From the NCBI RefSeq assembly GCF_900102315.1, contig NZ_FNBL01000001.1, positions 124,001 through 188,000 on the forward strand: 64,000 bases of DNA. Direction: 5' to 3'. This stretch comes from Celeribacter baekdonensis (GTDB lineage Bacteria > Pseudomonadota > Alphaproteobacteria > Rhodobacterales > Rhodobacteraceae). The stretch's first letter is position 1. Each line of letters opens with the position of its first letter. Made by a program: the position numbers and the translations under genes. Below, in pieces: positions 31,506-41,320 of the stretch. The notes beneath the pieces are model-generated. The model saw only the letters and a program-made list of their open reading frames with translations. It was not told where the DNA came from and made no database searches.

Positions 31506-33850
31506 CAGAAGCTCGTGGAGATGGTCAGGTCGAAGCTCTGCTCTTTGTCATAGTCTTCCTTATCCAACGCCTTGGTAAAGTTGAACCGCAGCGGCCCCAA
31601 AGGTGTGGTCCAGAAGATCGACGCACCAATCACTGAGCGCCAGTTCGGATCATCACTCCCCGCAATGATGGCCGTTGTGTCGTCAAGCCCCCAGACGGAG
31701 CCATAGTCAAAGAATACGCCACCTGAGAGGCCGTATTCTTCTGGCAAGCCCAACGGGAAATCCGCCTCAAGGCGCGCCACAGCGTAATAATTGCCGCCCA
31801 AAGCCAGATCATTTGTGGTTGAACGCGGGCCGATGCCGCCCGTCTCAAAGCCACGAATGATCGACGGGCTGTTGAAATAGCGGTTGGACACGCGCGTGCC
31901 ATCGTCGCTTTCAATGATCCCGCCCTCAACGGTGGCGCGCAGGGTCACCTCTTCGTTCAGGACTTTCATTTCGCCGGTCAGTTCCGCCGAGGTGCGGGTG
32001 AAATCAACGTCACCACCGATCACACCGGCATAATCCTGACCAAATTTAAACAACAAGCCCGCATTCGGGTTAAGCCCGGTGCGGCGGGTGTCATAGCTAT
32101 AGCTGTAGCCCAGCGAATGGGTTATCAGCCCGCCTGCGTCAATGTCGGCTTGGATCTGAGACGGCAGATCGGCGTAATTGCTGTCAACTTCGCGGACTTC
32201 GCTCCATTCGCTACGGTAATTCAGCGTCAAAACACCGTTTTGCGAGATCGGGAAGGACAGGCGCGGCGAAAGATACGCCCGGCGCACGTCATGATCGGCA
32301 TAGCCCGGTTGCGAGCTGCTGATCCCGGCACCAAACCCAAAACCGACATCACGCCCGAGGAATGCAGGTTCGAAAAAGTTGAAGGACAGATTACCATCGT
32401 CAAGTTTCGTGGTCAGGTTGAAGGACAGGCTTTGCCCCCGACCCAAGAAATTTGCCTCGCTGAAAGAGGCCACAAGATTGGCCCCGTCCGAGACCGAGAA
32501 GTTGGCCCCAAAGGTGAAAGAGCCGGTCGGTTTTTCGGTGACATTGACATCGACCACAACCTGCTCACCAGAGGAGCCTTCGCGGGTGTTCACATCGGCA
32601 TTGGAGAAAAAGCCAAGGGCACGAATCCGGTCCGCCGCTTCGCGAATTTCGCGCGGGTTGAACGGGTCGCCTTCGACCACTTTGAACTGATGGCGGACAA
32701 CGCGGTCCAATGTGGTGGCATTGCCTTCGATGTCGATGCGTTCGACAAAGACGCGCGGGCCACGCACAAGGGCAAATTCGATGTCCAGTGTCTGAGCGCG
32801 ATCATTGCGGGTCACGCGCGGCTCGACTCGCAGGAAATCAATCCCTTTCTTCGTCGCCAGCGTTTCCATCCGGGCAATCACATTATCAATCGCCAAGGGC
32901 GAATAGGTCTGGCCGCTGCGGATATTGGCAACTTTTTGGAACTCTTCCGCATCCGCCTCATCAAGACCGGATACGGTGGAGATCGTGCCAAATTCGTATT
33001 TCTGGCCTTCGCGCACGTTGAAGGTCAGAAAATAGGCGTTGCGTTCGCGCGAAAACTCGGCGGCAACGTTCAACACCTGAAAATCGACATAGCCGCGCGA
33101 GGTGTAGAAATCCATCAACACCCGTTTGTCGAATTCAATGCGGTCTTCGGCATAGGTGTCTTTGCCGATGATAAAGCGGAAAATCCCCGCCTGTTTGGTT
33201 TCCAGCACGCGGCGCAGGCGCGAGTCTGAAAATTCACGGTTGCCGATAAAGCTCAGCCGTTCAATCTCAACGCCTTTGCCCTCGGTCACCTCAAACACCA
33301 CATCCACGCGGTTGTCATTGCGGCGAATGATTTTCGGGGTCACGGTGGCGACAAGTTGACCTTTGACCTCATAGGCCTGGGTCAAAGCGGCGGCATCGGC
33401 TTCGGCGGTGGCGGGCGAATAGACCCGGCGCACTTGCGTCGACAACATCGGCATCAACGCGTCATCAGAGAGTTTACGGTTGCCCTCAATCGAGATGCGC
33501 GACACCACCGGGTATTCGCGGACTTTGATCACCAAAGTCGATCCGCTTGGGACAAATTCGACGGTTTCAAACAGTCCGGAGCCCAAAACCTTTTGATAGG
33601 CGTCATTCAGCTCAGCGGCTGAGACGCTCTGACCACGAGCGATTCCCGCGTAAGACAGGATGGTGTCCGCCGAGACCCGCTGTGCGCCCTCGATCGAAAC
33701 GTTGGAAAAGCGATAGCTCTGCGCCTGTGCCGCTGCGGGAAATACGGCATAAGACACTGATGTTGCTGCAAAAGCTGCAAAAGAGAGGGCAAAGGCACGC
33801 GCGGCAATGCGCTGTTTGCGACGGGTCGACTTTTGAATAATGGACACCAT
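31505..33850 (-). CDS. bamA: Outer membrane protein assembly factor BamA
   Basis: 781 residues. Signal peptide through about residue 44 (AAAQAQ), then five POTRA domains (YRFSNVSIEGAQRVSADTIL; VSRISIEGNRKLSDDALM; IERLSFIGNREFSDSRLR; the fifth VERIDIEGNATTLDRVVRHQ) and a 16-strand barrel ending in a C-terminal Phe (DLTISTSF). The conserved IRGFE motif of loop 6 reads IIRGFETGGIGPR. The ATG at 33850 is chosen over 33874 because it begins a normal signal peptide. Confidence 0.97.
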   Translation of the reverse strand: MVSIIQKSTRRKQRIAARAFALSFAAFAATSVSYAVFPAAAQAQSYRFSNVSIEGAQRVSADTILSYAGIARGQSVSAAELNDAYQKVLGSGLFETVEFVPSGSTLVIKVREYPVVSRISIEGNRKLSDDALMPMLSTQVRRVYSPATAEADAAALTQAYEVKGQLVATVTPKIIRRNDNRVDVVFEVTEGKGVEIERLSFIGNREFSDSRLRRVLETKQAGIFRFIIGKDTYAEDRIEFDKRVLMDFYTSRGYVDFQVLNVAAEFSRERNAYFLTFNVREGQKYEFGTISTVSGLDEADAEEFQKVANIRSGQTYSPLAIDNVIARMETLATKKGIDFLRVEPRVTRNDRAQTLDIEFALVRGPRVFVERIDIEGNATTLDRVVRHQFKVVEGDPFNPREIREAADRIRALGFFSNADVNTREGSSGEQVVVDVNVTEKPTGSFTFGANFSVSDGANLVASFSEANFLGRGQSLSFNLTTKLDDGNLSFNFFEPAFLGRDVGFGFGAGISSSQPGYADHDVRRAYLSPRLSFPISQNGVLTLNYRSEWSEVREVDSNYADLPSQIQADIDAGGLITHSLGYSYSYDTRRTGLNPNAGLLFKFGQDYAGVIGGDVDFTRTSAELTGEMKVLNEEVTLRATVEGGIIESDDGTRVSNRYFNSPSIIRGFETGGIGPRSTTNDLALGGNYYAVARLEADFPLGLPEEYGLSGGVFFDYGSVWGLDDTTAIIAGSDDPNWRSVIGASIFWTTPLGPLRFNFTKALDKEDYDKEQSFDLTISTSF

Positions 33851-34119
33851 GACAGCTTTCTCGAAATTCCACAAAACGTTGTAGCTGAGTACCGGGATTA
33901 CGGCCCCTTGTCAAAAGCCTAGCCTCATGTGGCCGCGTTGTCCTGCTGTGGCATTTGCACGGGGCACCGATGCGCCAAATACGGTACCAAACACGGTGCC
34001 AAATACGGCACACAACAAGACGCAAAACAAAAGGGCCCCCGCGATGCGGCAGCCCATGCTTTCAAACCTTAAAAATATCGACGCGCGCCGGGGGCTGCCC
34101 CAAACGCTTTTGGCCCGTT
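33851..34119. other. Intergenic region upstream of bamA
   Basis: Contains the bamA promoter region and a triple 12-bp repeat (33975-34010). A minus-strand frame at about 33911-34057 encodes a 48-residue signal-peptide-like sequence (MGCRIAGALLFCVLLCAVFG) whose hydrophobic repeat is simply the translation of that DNA repeat; I do not call it a gene. Nothing else is supported. Confidence 0.4.
33975..34010. repeat. Three tandem 12-bp repeats
   Basis: CCAAATACGGTA, CCAAACACGGTG and CCAAATACGGCA follow one another without gaps, with two to three substitutions among copies. A slippage-prone microsatellite-like tract about 130 nt upstream of bamA. Confidence 0.8.
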
Positions 34120-34251
34120 TTACAGGAAAAACTGGCCAAAAAACGCGCCGGCGACCAGCGCCACGGAGATCGTTGCCGCGTACAAAAGACGATCCCAATT
34201 GAGATCGGCCAATTGCGAAAGGCTGCGATAGCTTGCACGGATTGCGGTCAT
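34120..34251 (-). CDS. 43-aa single-span membrane protein
   Basis: Frame from ATG at 34251: MTAIRASYRSLSQLADLNWD, then RLLYAATISVALVAGAFFGQ and a final FFL, stop TAA at 34120-34122. A polar, amphipathic N-terminus and one C-terminal transmembrane helix. GGGA lies 5 nt before the ATG. It lies between rseP and bamA on the same strand, inside an envelope-biogenesis operon group, so an envelope role is plausible but unproven. Confidence 0.6.
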   Translation of the reverse strand: MTAIRASYRSLSQLADLNWDRLLYAATISVALVAGAFFGQFFL

Positions 34252-34437
34252 CTCAGTCCCATCCTCTCTGTCTCAGGCCCAAATGCCGGGCCTTTTGGGT
34301 GTTTCACGCGCCACATCGGCGCCCTGACAGAGGGATACATTTCGAATATGGCAAGAGTTGGACCGTTTTCTCAATGCTTTGAAAAACAAGGGCGGTGAAA
34401 AAACGGTCGCCAAAGCACGCCTCGAAAGGGCGTTTGA

Positions 34438-35775
34438 TCACACGCAGAACAAATCCGCAGACAGCCCAAGCACCATAAAGCCGAGGATCACCACAAGACC
34501 CACGGTCATCATCACCCCCACGGCCCGATCCGGCAAAGGTTTGCCGCGCACCGCCTCATAGGCGTAAAACACCAGATGCCCGCCATCGAGCACCGGGATC
34601 GGGAACAGGTTCATCAGGCCAATGGCCGTCGACAGGGTCGCAATGGTCAAAAAGAACGAGGACACACTCACCGAGGCCGCCGAGGACACGACCTGTGCGA
34701 TCCCCACCGGGCCCGACAGGTTACAGGCCGAAATCATGCCAATCGACATATTGTAAATCGCCGACAAGGACAGCGAAATCACCGCCCACACTTGGCCCAC
34801 CCCGGCGCTGATCGCCTCGCCAAAGGAGACTGGCACAGAGCCGATGGTGAAATAGGTGCCGCCCGCGATGCCAATCATGTAGCGGGTCTCAAATCCGCCC
34901 TCGGGCAGCGGCAGATCGCGTTCGCGCGGCGTCATTTTGGCCTCGACGCTTTGACCATCGCGCAACACGGTCAATGTCGCTTCACCGCCTTTAAAACCGC
35001 TGAAATAGGCCAAAAGATCGCCAAAGGTCGCGATCTCCACCCCGTCAATCGCGGTGATCATATCGCCCTTTTCTAGCCCCGCATCTTTGGCGGCGGATTT
35101 CATGCTAAATTCGTCAATCCGCGCCGGAAACGGATGCGGTGCCTCGACCGTTTGCTCAACACCATCGCGCAGCACGGTATAGGGCAAGCTCATCTCATGC
35201 GGCAGGCTGGCGATAAAGTCGCTATAGCCCTCAAGGCCTTCGGGCACGGGGGTCCCGGCAATCGCCACGATTTCATCACCCGGTTCGATGCCAACCTCAA
35301 TCGGCATTTTGGAAATCTCGTCAACGATCAACACATCGCCGGATTTGCCCATGGTGAACAGCACAGCGACAAACACCAGCGCCGAAAAGATAAAGTTGAA
35401 CACCGGCCCCGCCGCAACCGTCAGCGTGCGCGCCCAAAGCGGCGCACCCGGCATGGTGTGGCGGGCCTCATCCGGGCTCAGGCCCTCAACCGCATGGGCG
35501 TCGGGGGCGGAGGCGGCATTGGCGTCACCTGCGAATTTCACATAACCGCCAAAGGGCAGCGCCGCGAGTTGCCATTGCGTGCCGCGTTTGTCCGTGCGCG
35601 ACCAGATCACTTTGCCAAAGCCCAGCGAAAACACATCGGCCTTGATCCCCGACCAGCGCCCGACGATGTAATGGCCGTATTCATGCACGGTGACGATGAT
35701 CGACAAGGCAATGATGAACACGATGACTGTATAAATGGTGCTGCCAAAGCTCATCAGGAGCGCGGTGAAATCCAT
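34438..35775 (-). CDS. rseP: RIP metalloprotease RseP (site-2 protease)
   Basis: 445 residues. Intramembrane zinc protease that clips anti-sigma factors and signal-peptide remnants. The active site HEYGH is in TVHEYGHYIVGR near residue 31, and the third metal ligand in PIPVLDGGHLVFY near 395. Two PDZ domains lie between (GIEPGDEIVAIAGTPV and GLEKGDMITAIDGVEI). Length and topology are normal. In the usual dxr-rseP-bamA order. Confidence 0.96.
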   Translation of the reverse strand: MDFTALLMSFGSTIYTVIVFIIALSIIVTVHEYGHYIVGRWSGIKADVFSLGFGKVIWSRTDKRGTQWQLAALPFGGYVKFAGDANAASAPDAHAVEGLSPDEARHTMPGAPLWARTLTVAAGPVFNFIFSALVFVAVLFTMGKSGDVLIVDEISKMPIEVGIEPGDEIVAIAGTPVPEGLEGYSDFIASLPHEMSLPYTVLRDGVEQTVEAPHPFPARIDEFSMKSAAKDAGLEKGDMITAIDGVEIATFGDLLAYFSGFKGGEATLTVLRDGQSVEAKMTPRERDLPLPEGGFETRYMIGIAGGTYFTIGSVPVSFGEAISAGVGQVWAVISLSLSAIYNMSIGMISACNLSGPVGIAQVVSSAASVSVSSFFLTIATLSTAIGLMNLFPIPVLDGGHLVFYAYEAVRGKPLPDRAVGVMMTVGLVVILGFMVLGLSADLFCV

Positions 35776-35821
35776 GGGCTGTCGATCCTCTGATCACTTT
35801 ATTTCTGTGGCGGTTTCCGCC

Positions 35822-36988
35822 TTAGAGTGTTTTTTGCACCGAGAAAGCGCGGGCTCTCGCCTCTTTATCTGCTTCCAGCACATTATCCAAGCTCAAGGCG
35901 TTGACCCGCAGGCTCACACCCGATGACATGTCGTTGAGGACCGTTTCCACAATCCGTGCCATGTCCAAAAATCCAATTTTTTCGGCGATAAAAAGGTCCA
36001 AAGCCGCCTCTTTTGCGGCATTGAACACGGCCCCCGCCAGTCCACCAATCGCCATCACCTCACGCGCCAGGCGCAGCGCCGGAAAGCGATTCTCATCAGG
36101 TGCTTCGAAATGGAGTGTGCCGACTTTGGCCAAATCCAGCCGCGCCACCGGCAAATCGCGCCGCTCGGGCCAATGCAGCGCATAACCGATGGCGTGGCGC
36201 ATATCCGGCGCGCCCAGATGCGCCATCAGTGCCCCGTCACGAAACCCGACAAGCGCGTGCACATAAGAACCGGGATGCACCAACACTTCGATTTGCTCTG
36301 GCTCAAAGCCGAAATATTCCCGCGTTTCAATCAGTTCCAGCGCCTTGTTGAACATCGAGGCGGAATCAATCGTAATTCTTTGCCCCATATCCCACGACGG
36401 GTGTGTGCAGGCCTCGGCCAAGCGCGCGGTTTTCAGTCGCTCCAAAGACCAGTCGCGAAACGGCCCGCCCGAGGCGGTGATGATCACCCGCTCGACCTCG
36501 GATTGATCCTCGCCCACCAGCGCCTGAAACACCGCCGAGTGTTCCGAATCCACCGGCAAAATCCGCGCGCCGTGGCTTTGGGCTGAGCGCATCAACAAAG
36601 GCCCTGCGGTCACAAGACTTTCTTTGTTGGCGAGCGCCAAGGTCGTGCCGTGGCGCAGCGCATGAAGACCGGGGGCCAAACCCGCAGCACCGACAATTGC
36701 CGACATGGTCCAATCGACCTCACGCTCGGCGGCCTCAAGCAGCGCATGTGCGCCCGCGGTGGCCTGAATGCCAGTGCCAGACAGAGCCTCGCGCAGCGCA
36801 GGCAAACAGTCCTCATAGGCCGTCACCGCGACCTCGGCCCCAAGCGCCCGCGCGTCATGCGCCAAAAGAGCGACATTGCGCCCGCCGGTCAGGGCCACCA
36901 CGCAATAAGCCTCGCGGTCACGTCGAATCAGGTCAATCGTGGACTGGCCGATGGAGCCGGTTGCGCCGAAAATGGAAATACGTCGCAT
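35822..36988 (-). CDS. dxr: 1-deoxy-D-xylulose-5-phosphate reductoisomerase
   Basis: 388 residues; second step of the MEP isoprenoid pathway. NADPH-binding ISIFGATGSIGQSTIDLI, ALANKESLVTAGPLLM, metal-binding PVDSEHSAVFQAL, and the flexible loop SGGPFRDWS are all present, with substrate-binding NKALELIET. 3 nt after the cdsA stop boundary, so tightly packed in the operon. Confidence 0.98.
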   Translation of the reverse strand: MRRISIFGATGSIGQSTIDLIRRDREAYCVVALTGGRNVALLAHDARALGAEVAVTAYEDCLPALREALSGTGIQATAGAHALLEAAEREVDWTMSAIVGAAGLAPGLHALRHGTTLALANKESLVTAGPLLMRSAQSHGARILPVDSEHSAVFQALVGEDQSEVERVIITASGGPFRDWSLERLKTARLAEACTHPSWDMGQRITIDSASMFNKALELIETREYFGFEPEQIEVLVHPGSYVHALVGFRDGALMAHLGAPDMRHAIGYALHWPERRDLPVARLDLAKVGTLHFEAPDENRFPALRLAREVMAIGGLAGAVFNAAKEAALDLFIAEKIGFLDMARIVETVLNDMSSGVSLRVNALSLDNVLEADKEARARAFSVQKTL

Positions 36989-36991
36989 GAC

Positions 36992-37723
36992 CTATCCAAA
37001 CAGCAGGTTGAGCAGGAAGGCCAGCGCACCGAGGGCCAAAAGCGCGTCAAACCGGTCCAAAACCCCGCCATGGCCGGGGATGATGTTGGAGCTGTCCTTG
37101 ACCCCCATCCGGCGTTTCAACCCGCTTTCCAAAATATCGCCAAGCTGTGAGGCGAAGGCCAGGATCACCGAGGAGGTGATGAAAAACCAATAGCGCACGA
37201 AACCTTCGGGCATGAATTGATGCGCATAGGCCGCCAAAATACCCACACCGATCCAGCCGCCTAAAATGCCGGACCAGGTTTTTTTCGGGCTGACGCGGGG
37301 CCAGAATTTCGGCCCGCCCAAGGTTTTGCCAACCAAATAGCCCATGCTGTCAGCGACGATCACCAAGCCGATGATGTAAAGCAACACCGTGCGCCCACCT
37401 TGGGAGGACAGTTGCAACAGACCCAGACAGCCAAAGACCAGTATGACGAAATAGCCGGCAAGCGCTGCGACATCGCCGGGGGCAAAGCCACCCTGCCCGC
37501 CTTTGTGGCGCGCCATGCGCAGCAATTCCCACGCCCCGATCACTCCCGCCACCACCACCAGCGCGCGAAACGCGTCATGCCCGGAGAACACCGCGCCCAA
37601 ACCGAGCGCGACCATCACGATCGCCGACAAGATCCGCGGTCGAAAATCGCGCCAGTTGCCTTTGGTCAGAAAACGAGGACCGGATTTTAAGGGGGATTTT
37701 GACTTTGTTGGGCGGTCCGTCAC
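36992..37723 (-). CDS. cdsA: Phosphatidate cytidylyltransferase
   Basis: 243 residues, multi-spanning. Makes CDP-diacylglycerol. The CdsA signature is split over KRRMGVKDSSNIIPGHGGVLDR with the essential acidic residues. The start is a GTG at 37723 overlapping the uppS stop (GTGA, 37720-37723); upstream in-frame codons belong to uppS antisense shadow. Coupled translation with uppS is usual in this gene order. Confidence 0.95.
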   Translation of the reverse strand: MTDRPTKSKSPLKSGPRFLTKGNWRDFRPRILSAIVMVALGLGAVFSGHDAFRALVVVAGVIGAWELLRMARHKGGQGGFAPGDVAALAGYFVILVFGCLGLLQLSSQGGRTVLLYIIGLVIVADSMGYLVGKTLGGPKFWPRVSPKKTWSGILGGWIGVGILAAYAHQFMPEGFVRYWFFITSSVILAFASQLGDILESGLKRRMGVKDSSNIIPGHGGVLDRFDALLALGALAFLLNLLFG

Positions 37724-38511
37724 GATTTGACCCCGCCAAAGCGACGATCCCGATGCGCAAACCGCGCCATGCAATCGGCAAAGACCTCTGCGGTGAAATC
37801 CGGCCAGAGCGTGTCGATAAACTCATATTCCGAATAGGCCGATTGCCACAAAAGAAAGTTGGAAATGCGCGCCTCGCCCGAGGTGCGGATCACCAGATCA
37901 GGGTCGGGCAAAACCCGCGTGTCGAGATAGCGCGTCAGCGTGGTTTCATCGACCGTTTCCGGGTCCAACACGCCGGTTTTGACATCGCGCGCCATCTCTT
38001 TGATCGCGCGGGACACCTCGTCACGACCGCCATAATTGATCGCAATGGTCAGATGCACCTTGCTGTTCTCGCAGGTCACCGATTCAAGTTCGTCCATCAG
38101 CGCAATCAGTTTGTTGTCCAACCTTGGCCGATCACCAATAAAGCGCACACGCACTCCTTCGGCGACCAAACCTTTGAGTTCGCTTTGAATATAGCGGCGA
38201 AACAGCGACATCAGACCCGAAACTTCGGTCTGGGTGCGTTTCCAATTCTCGGTCGAGAAGGCAAAGATGGTCAGGTATTTGACCCCCAGATCGGGACAGG
38301 CGCGCACGATCTCTTTGACCCGTTTGGCACCCGCATGATGACCAAAAAGACGCGGTTTGCCGCGCGACTGTGCCCAACGGCCATTGCCATCCATGATCAC
38401 GGCCACATGGGTGACGCGTTCTGCATTCGGCTCAGATTGAGCGCCAGGGGCACAGGTCTCTGTGCTCTCGGCTGTGCCTTCCGGCGTCTGGTCTGGCCTT
38501 ATTTCGGGCAT
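37720..38511 (-). CDS. uppS: Undecaprenyl diphosphate synthase
   Basis: 263 residues. Cis-prenyltransferase that makes the lipid carrier of cell-wall synthesis. Catalytic Asp and phosphate-binding loop in HVAVIMDGNGRWAQSRG, then FAFSTENWKR and the C-terminal PDLVIRTSGEARISNFLLWQ. The ATG at 38511 follows GAGAGG; its first 30 residues (MPEIRPDQTPEGTAEST...) are a polar extension not needed for the fold. A longer frame to 38655 has no support. Confidence 0.97.
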   Translation of the reverse strand: MPEIRPDQTPEGTAESTETCAPGAQSEPNAERVTHVAVIMDGNGRWAQSRGKPRLFGHHAGAKRVKEIVRACPDLGVKYLTIFAFSTENWKRTQTEVSGLMSLFRRYIQSELKGLVAEGVRVRFIGDRPRLDNKLIALMDELESVTCENSKVHLTIAINYGGRDEVSRAIKEMARDVKTGVLDPETVDETTLTRYLDTRVLPDPDLVIRTSGEARISNFLLWQSAYSEYEFIDTLWPDFTAEVFADCMARFAHRDRRFGGVKS

Positions 38512-38570
38512 CGCGCCTCTCTGTCTGAATGGCGGTCCTCTATACGACCACACTCTCGTCTTTACACTCA

Positions 38571-38593
38571 AAGCGCCCCCGAGGGGAGCGCTT
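38571..38593. repeat. Strong inverted repeat between uppS and frr
   Basis: AAGCGC CCCC at 38571-38580 pairs with GGGG (A) GCGCTT at 38583-38593 with one bulged base: ten pairs around almost no loop. No T-run on either strand follows, so it is an mRNA hairpin or protein site rather than an intrinsic terminator. Confidence 0.6.
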
Positions 38594-38667
38594 CTCCTTG
38601 AAGTCTGCCCATTTTTGAGCGCAGCGGCAGGGTTTTGCCGAAAGTCTGACGCCATCCCCCCCGCGCG

Positions 38668-38695
38668 CTAAGACGTCTTAGAAAAGACGCCTTAG
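38668..38695. promoter_or_regulatory. Hairpin overlapping the frr stop codon
   Basis: CTAAGACGTCTT (38668-38679) pairs with AAGACGCCTTAG (38684-38695), a 12-bp stem with one G-T wobble on the minus-strand RNA and a 4-nt loop. It includes the frr stop. No U-run, so probably an RNA-stability or partial-termination element between frr and uppS. Confidence 0.55.
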
Positions 38696-39255
38696 ACCTG
38701 CATGATCTCTTCTTGCTTGTGCTCAAGCATTTCGTCGATGCGTTTGATATGGGCGTTGGTGAGGTCTTGCACTTCGGATTCCCAAATCTTCTGGTCATCC
38801 TCGGACATGCCGTCGCCTTTGGCGCGTTTGATCTGTTCCATGCCGTCGCGGCGCACGTTGCGCACGGCGACGCGGGCGTGTTCGGCATACCCGCCCGCCA
38901 CTTTGGTCAATTCGCGGCGGCGCTCTTCGTTCAATTCCGGGATCGGCAACATGATGATCGTGCCGTTCAATTGCGGGTTGATGCCAAGACCGCTTTCGCG
39001 GATGGCTTTTTCGACCTTATTGACCAAACCTTTGTCCCAGACGTTGATCGTCACCATCCGGGGTTCGGGCACGTTGACCGTCCCCACTTGGTTGATCGGG
39101 GTCATCGACCCATAGGCGTCAACCATGATCGGTTCCAGCATCGAGCCAGAGGCACGGCCTGTACGCAGAGAGGCAAATTCCGTACGCAGATTGGCCAAAG
39201 CGCCATCCATACGTTTGGACAGATCGTCTGTATCGAGCATAAAATCTTCGGACAT
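38692..39255 (-). CDS. frr: Ribosome recycling factor
   Basis: 187 residues, standard length. [40 protein letters not shown], the hinge and [24 protein letters not shown] are the conserved RRF blocks. The ATG at 39255 ([11 protein letters not shown]) is the family start. Follows pyrH in the classical pyrH-frr-uppS-cdsA-dxr order. Confidence 0.97.
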   Translation of the reverse strand: MSEDFMLDTDDLSKRMDGALANLRTEFASLRTGRASGSMLEPIMVDAYGSMTPINQVGTVNVPEPRMVTINVWDKGLVNKVEKAIRESGLGINPQLNGTIIMLPIPELNEERRRELTKVAGGYAEHARVAVRNVRRDGMEQIKRAKGDGMSEDDQKIWESEVQDLTNAHIKRIDEMLEHKQEEIMQV

Positions 39256-39424
39256 TGGGTGTTTCCCCTTATTTCTCGCATCTTCCACCCCAAGAGACGG
39301 GGCGGGTCGCAGCGCTTATAGCCGGATCACTTGACGGCTGTATAGGTCTCGCCGCACGCAAATGTCATCAGCGGGGCGAAACCTGCGGTTGGCCGCGCCT
39401 GATCGACCTGCGTGCCAGTGCACA

Positions 39425-40162
39425 TCAGCTGACGGTGGTGTAAATCCCCTCGCCCGCCAAAATCGAGCGAAAGCCCCCCGGCGCATCCAGCGGGAACACG
39501 ATCAGCGGCAGGTCATTGTCGCGCGCCAAGGCAATCGCGGAGGCGTCCATGACCTTAAGGTTCTTGCGCAGCACCTCGTCATAGCTGACGTGATCATAGC
39601 GTTTCGCATCCGGGTTGGTTTTGGGGTCTTTGTCATAAACGCCATCGACGCCGTTCTTGCCCATGAAAATCGCCTCGCAGCTCATTTCATTGGCCCGCAG
39701 CGTTGCCGCCGTGTCGGTGGTGAAATAGGGGTTGCCGGTGCCGGCGGCGAAAATGCAAATCCGGCCTTTCTCAAGGTGTCGCACGGCGCGGCGGCGAATG
39801 TAAGGCTCTGCCACTTCGTTCATGGTGATGGCTGAAATCACCCGCGTGTTGATGCCGAGTCCCTCAAGGGCGGCCTGCATCCCGAGCGCGTTCATCACAG
39901 TGGCGAGCATGCCCATGTAATCGGCCGTGGTGCGTTCCATCCCCTGCGCCGAGCCTTGTAGCCCGCGAAAGATGTTGCCGCCGCCGATGACCATGCAAAT
40001 CTCGACACCCAGATCATGCACCGTTTTCACCTCGTTGGCGATCCGTTCGACCGTCGGCGGGTGCAGACCAAAGCCCTGCGTGCCCATCAGCGCCTCGCCT
40101 GAAATTTTCAACAGCACACGTTTGTATTTCGTGGCAGGATGACCCTGTTCCGCGTTGCTCAT
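39425..40162 (-). CDS. pyrH: UMP kinase
   Basis: 245 residues, amino-acid-kinase fold. [37 protein letters not shown] and [15 protein letters not shown] with [13 protein letters not shown] are conserved PyrH motifs. First gene of the minus-strand run and divergent from miaA with 146 bp between starts. tsf and rpsB, which often precede pyrH, are not present here. Confidence 0.97.
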   Translation of the reverse strand: MSNAEQGHPATKYKRVLLKISGEALMGTQGFGLHPPTVERIANEVKTVHDLGVEICMVIGGGNIFRGLQGSAQGMERTTADYMGMLATVMNALGMQAALEGLGINTRVISAITMNEVAEPYIRRRAVRHLEKGRICIFAAGTGNPYFTTDTAATLRANEMSCEAIFMGKNGVDGVYDKDPKTNPDAKRYDHVSYDEVLRKNLKVMDASAIALARDNDLPLIVFPLDAPGGFRSILAGEGIYTTVS

Positions 40163-40308
40163 CTGATGTCCCCGGCGTTATGTCTGTGATCATGTCTGAA
40201 ATCGGTGCCAAAATGAGCCAAAACCGGCAAAGGTTCAATGCAGCATCTGAGATATTTTTCCCGCTCCCCCTCTGGACAAGCCGCGCACAGAATGTCACCC
40301 GAAACCTC

Positions 40309-41196
40309 ATGACCCTGCCCTTTGACATATCGCCGGATCAGCCGGTGCTCATCGCCGGTCCGACCGCCGCCGGGAAATCCGCGCTCGCCCTTGAGATTGC
40401 GACCACCCAAGGCGGCGTGATCGTCAATGCCGATGCGCTGCAAGTGTTTGACAACTGGCGGGTTTTGACCGCCAGACCGGGGCCTGAGGACATGGCACAG
40501 GCACCCCATGCGCTCTATGGTCATGTGCCCGGTGATCGGGCCTATTCGGTCGGTCATTGGCTGCGCGATGTCACCCCCTATCTGAACGGTCCGGCGCGGC
40601 CCATCATTGTTGGCGGCACAGGGCTTTATTTTTCAGCACTGACAGAAGGCTTGGTCGAAATCCCCGCAACGCCCACCGACCTGCGTGACGAGGCTGATAA
40701 AAGGCGGGCGGATGAGGGCGGACATGCCGGGCTTTTGGCCGAATTGGACGCCGAAGATCCGCGCACCGCGGCCAAAATCGACCGGCTGAACCCGATGCGG
40801 GTACAGCGGGCGTGGGAAGTGTTGCGCGCCACCGGGCGGGGGCTGGCCGATTGGCAGGCCGACACACCACCACCGCTGTTGCCGCTCTCGGCCTGTTGCC
40901 CCCTCGTTTTGGACGCGGATCGCGATTGGTTGGCGGAGCGGATTGCGCGGCGATTCGCATTGATGCTTGATCAGGGGGCTTTGGAGGAAGCGCGGGCCAA
41001 TTTGGCCACATGGGACCCCGCCGCCCCTTCGTCCAAGGCCATCGGCGCGCCGGAATTGATCGCATATCTGCGCGGCGAGATGACACTTGCGACGGCAAAA
41101 CAGGCCGCAACCATCGCAACCCGGCAATATGCCAAGCGTCAACGCACTTGGTTTAGGGCGCGCATGAGCGCATTCCACAAGATATCGCTGCCATAA
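40309..41196 (+). CDS. miaA: tRNA dimethylallyltransferase
   Basis: 295 residues. Prenylates A37 of tRNAs reading U. P-loop [35 protein letters not shown], and [17 protein letters not shown] with the final [14 protein letters not shown] are typical. The frame is open upstream to 40180, but the ATG at 40309 gives the proper N-terminus just before the P-loop. No strong Shine-Dalgarno is visible. Confidence 0.95.
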   Translation: MTLPFDISPDQPVLIAGPTAAGKSALALEIATTQGGVIVNADALQVFDNWRVLTARPGPEDMAQAPHALYGHVPGDRAYSVGHWLRDVTPYLNGPARPIIVGGTGLYFSALTEGLVEIPATPTDLRDEADKRRADEGGHAGLLAELDAEDPRTAAKIDRLNPMRVQRAWEVLRATGRGLADWQADTPPPLLPLSACCPLVLDADRDWLAERIARRFALMLDQGALEEARANLATWDPAAPSSKAIGAPELIAYLRGEMTLATAKQAATIATRQYAKRQRTWFRARMSAFHKISLP

Positions 41197-41320
41197 CCAG
41201 CCCTAGGATAACATCAAGACACACCTACATCTCATTGAAATAGCTTAATATTTCCTTTGACTTCACCATTGTGGCGCTTAGTGTGGCAAAAGTTATACAA
41301 ATCGAACACATCGGATCACC

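Noticed and set aside
32117-33229. 370-codon open frame antisense to bamA
   Set aside because: Shadow frame opposite well-supported POTRA and barrel sequence.
33911-34057. 48-aa signal-peptide-like minus frame upstream of bamA
   Set aside because: Its hydrophobic FGTVFGTVFG is merely the translation of the 12-bp DNA repeat; Shine-Dalgarno is poor.
33955-34398. 147-codon plus frame between bamA and rseP
   Set aside because: No domain, odd composition, and it would run opposite the supported 43-aa gene.
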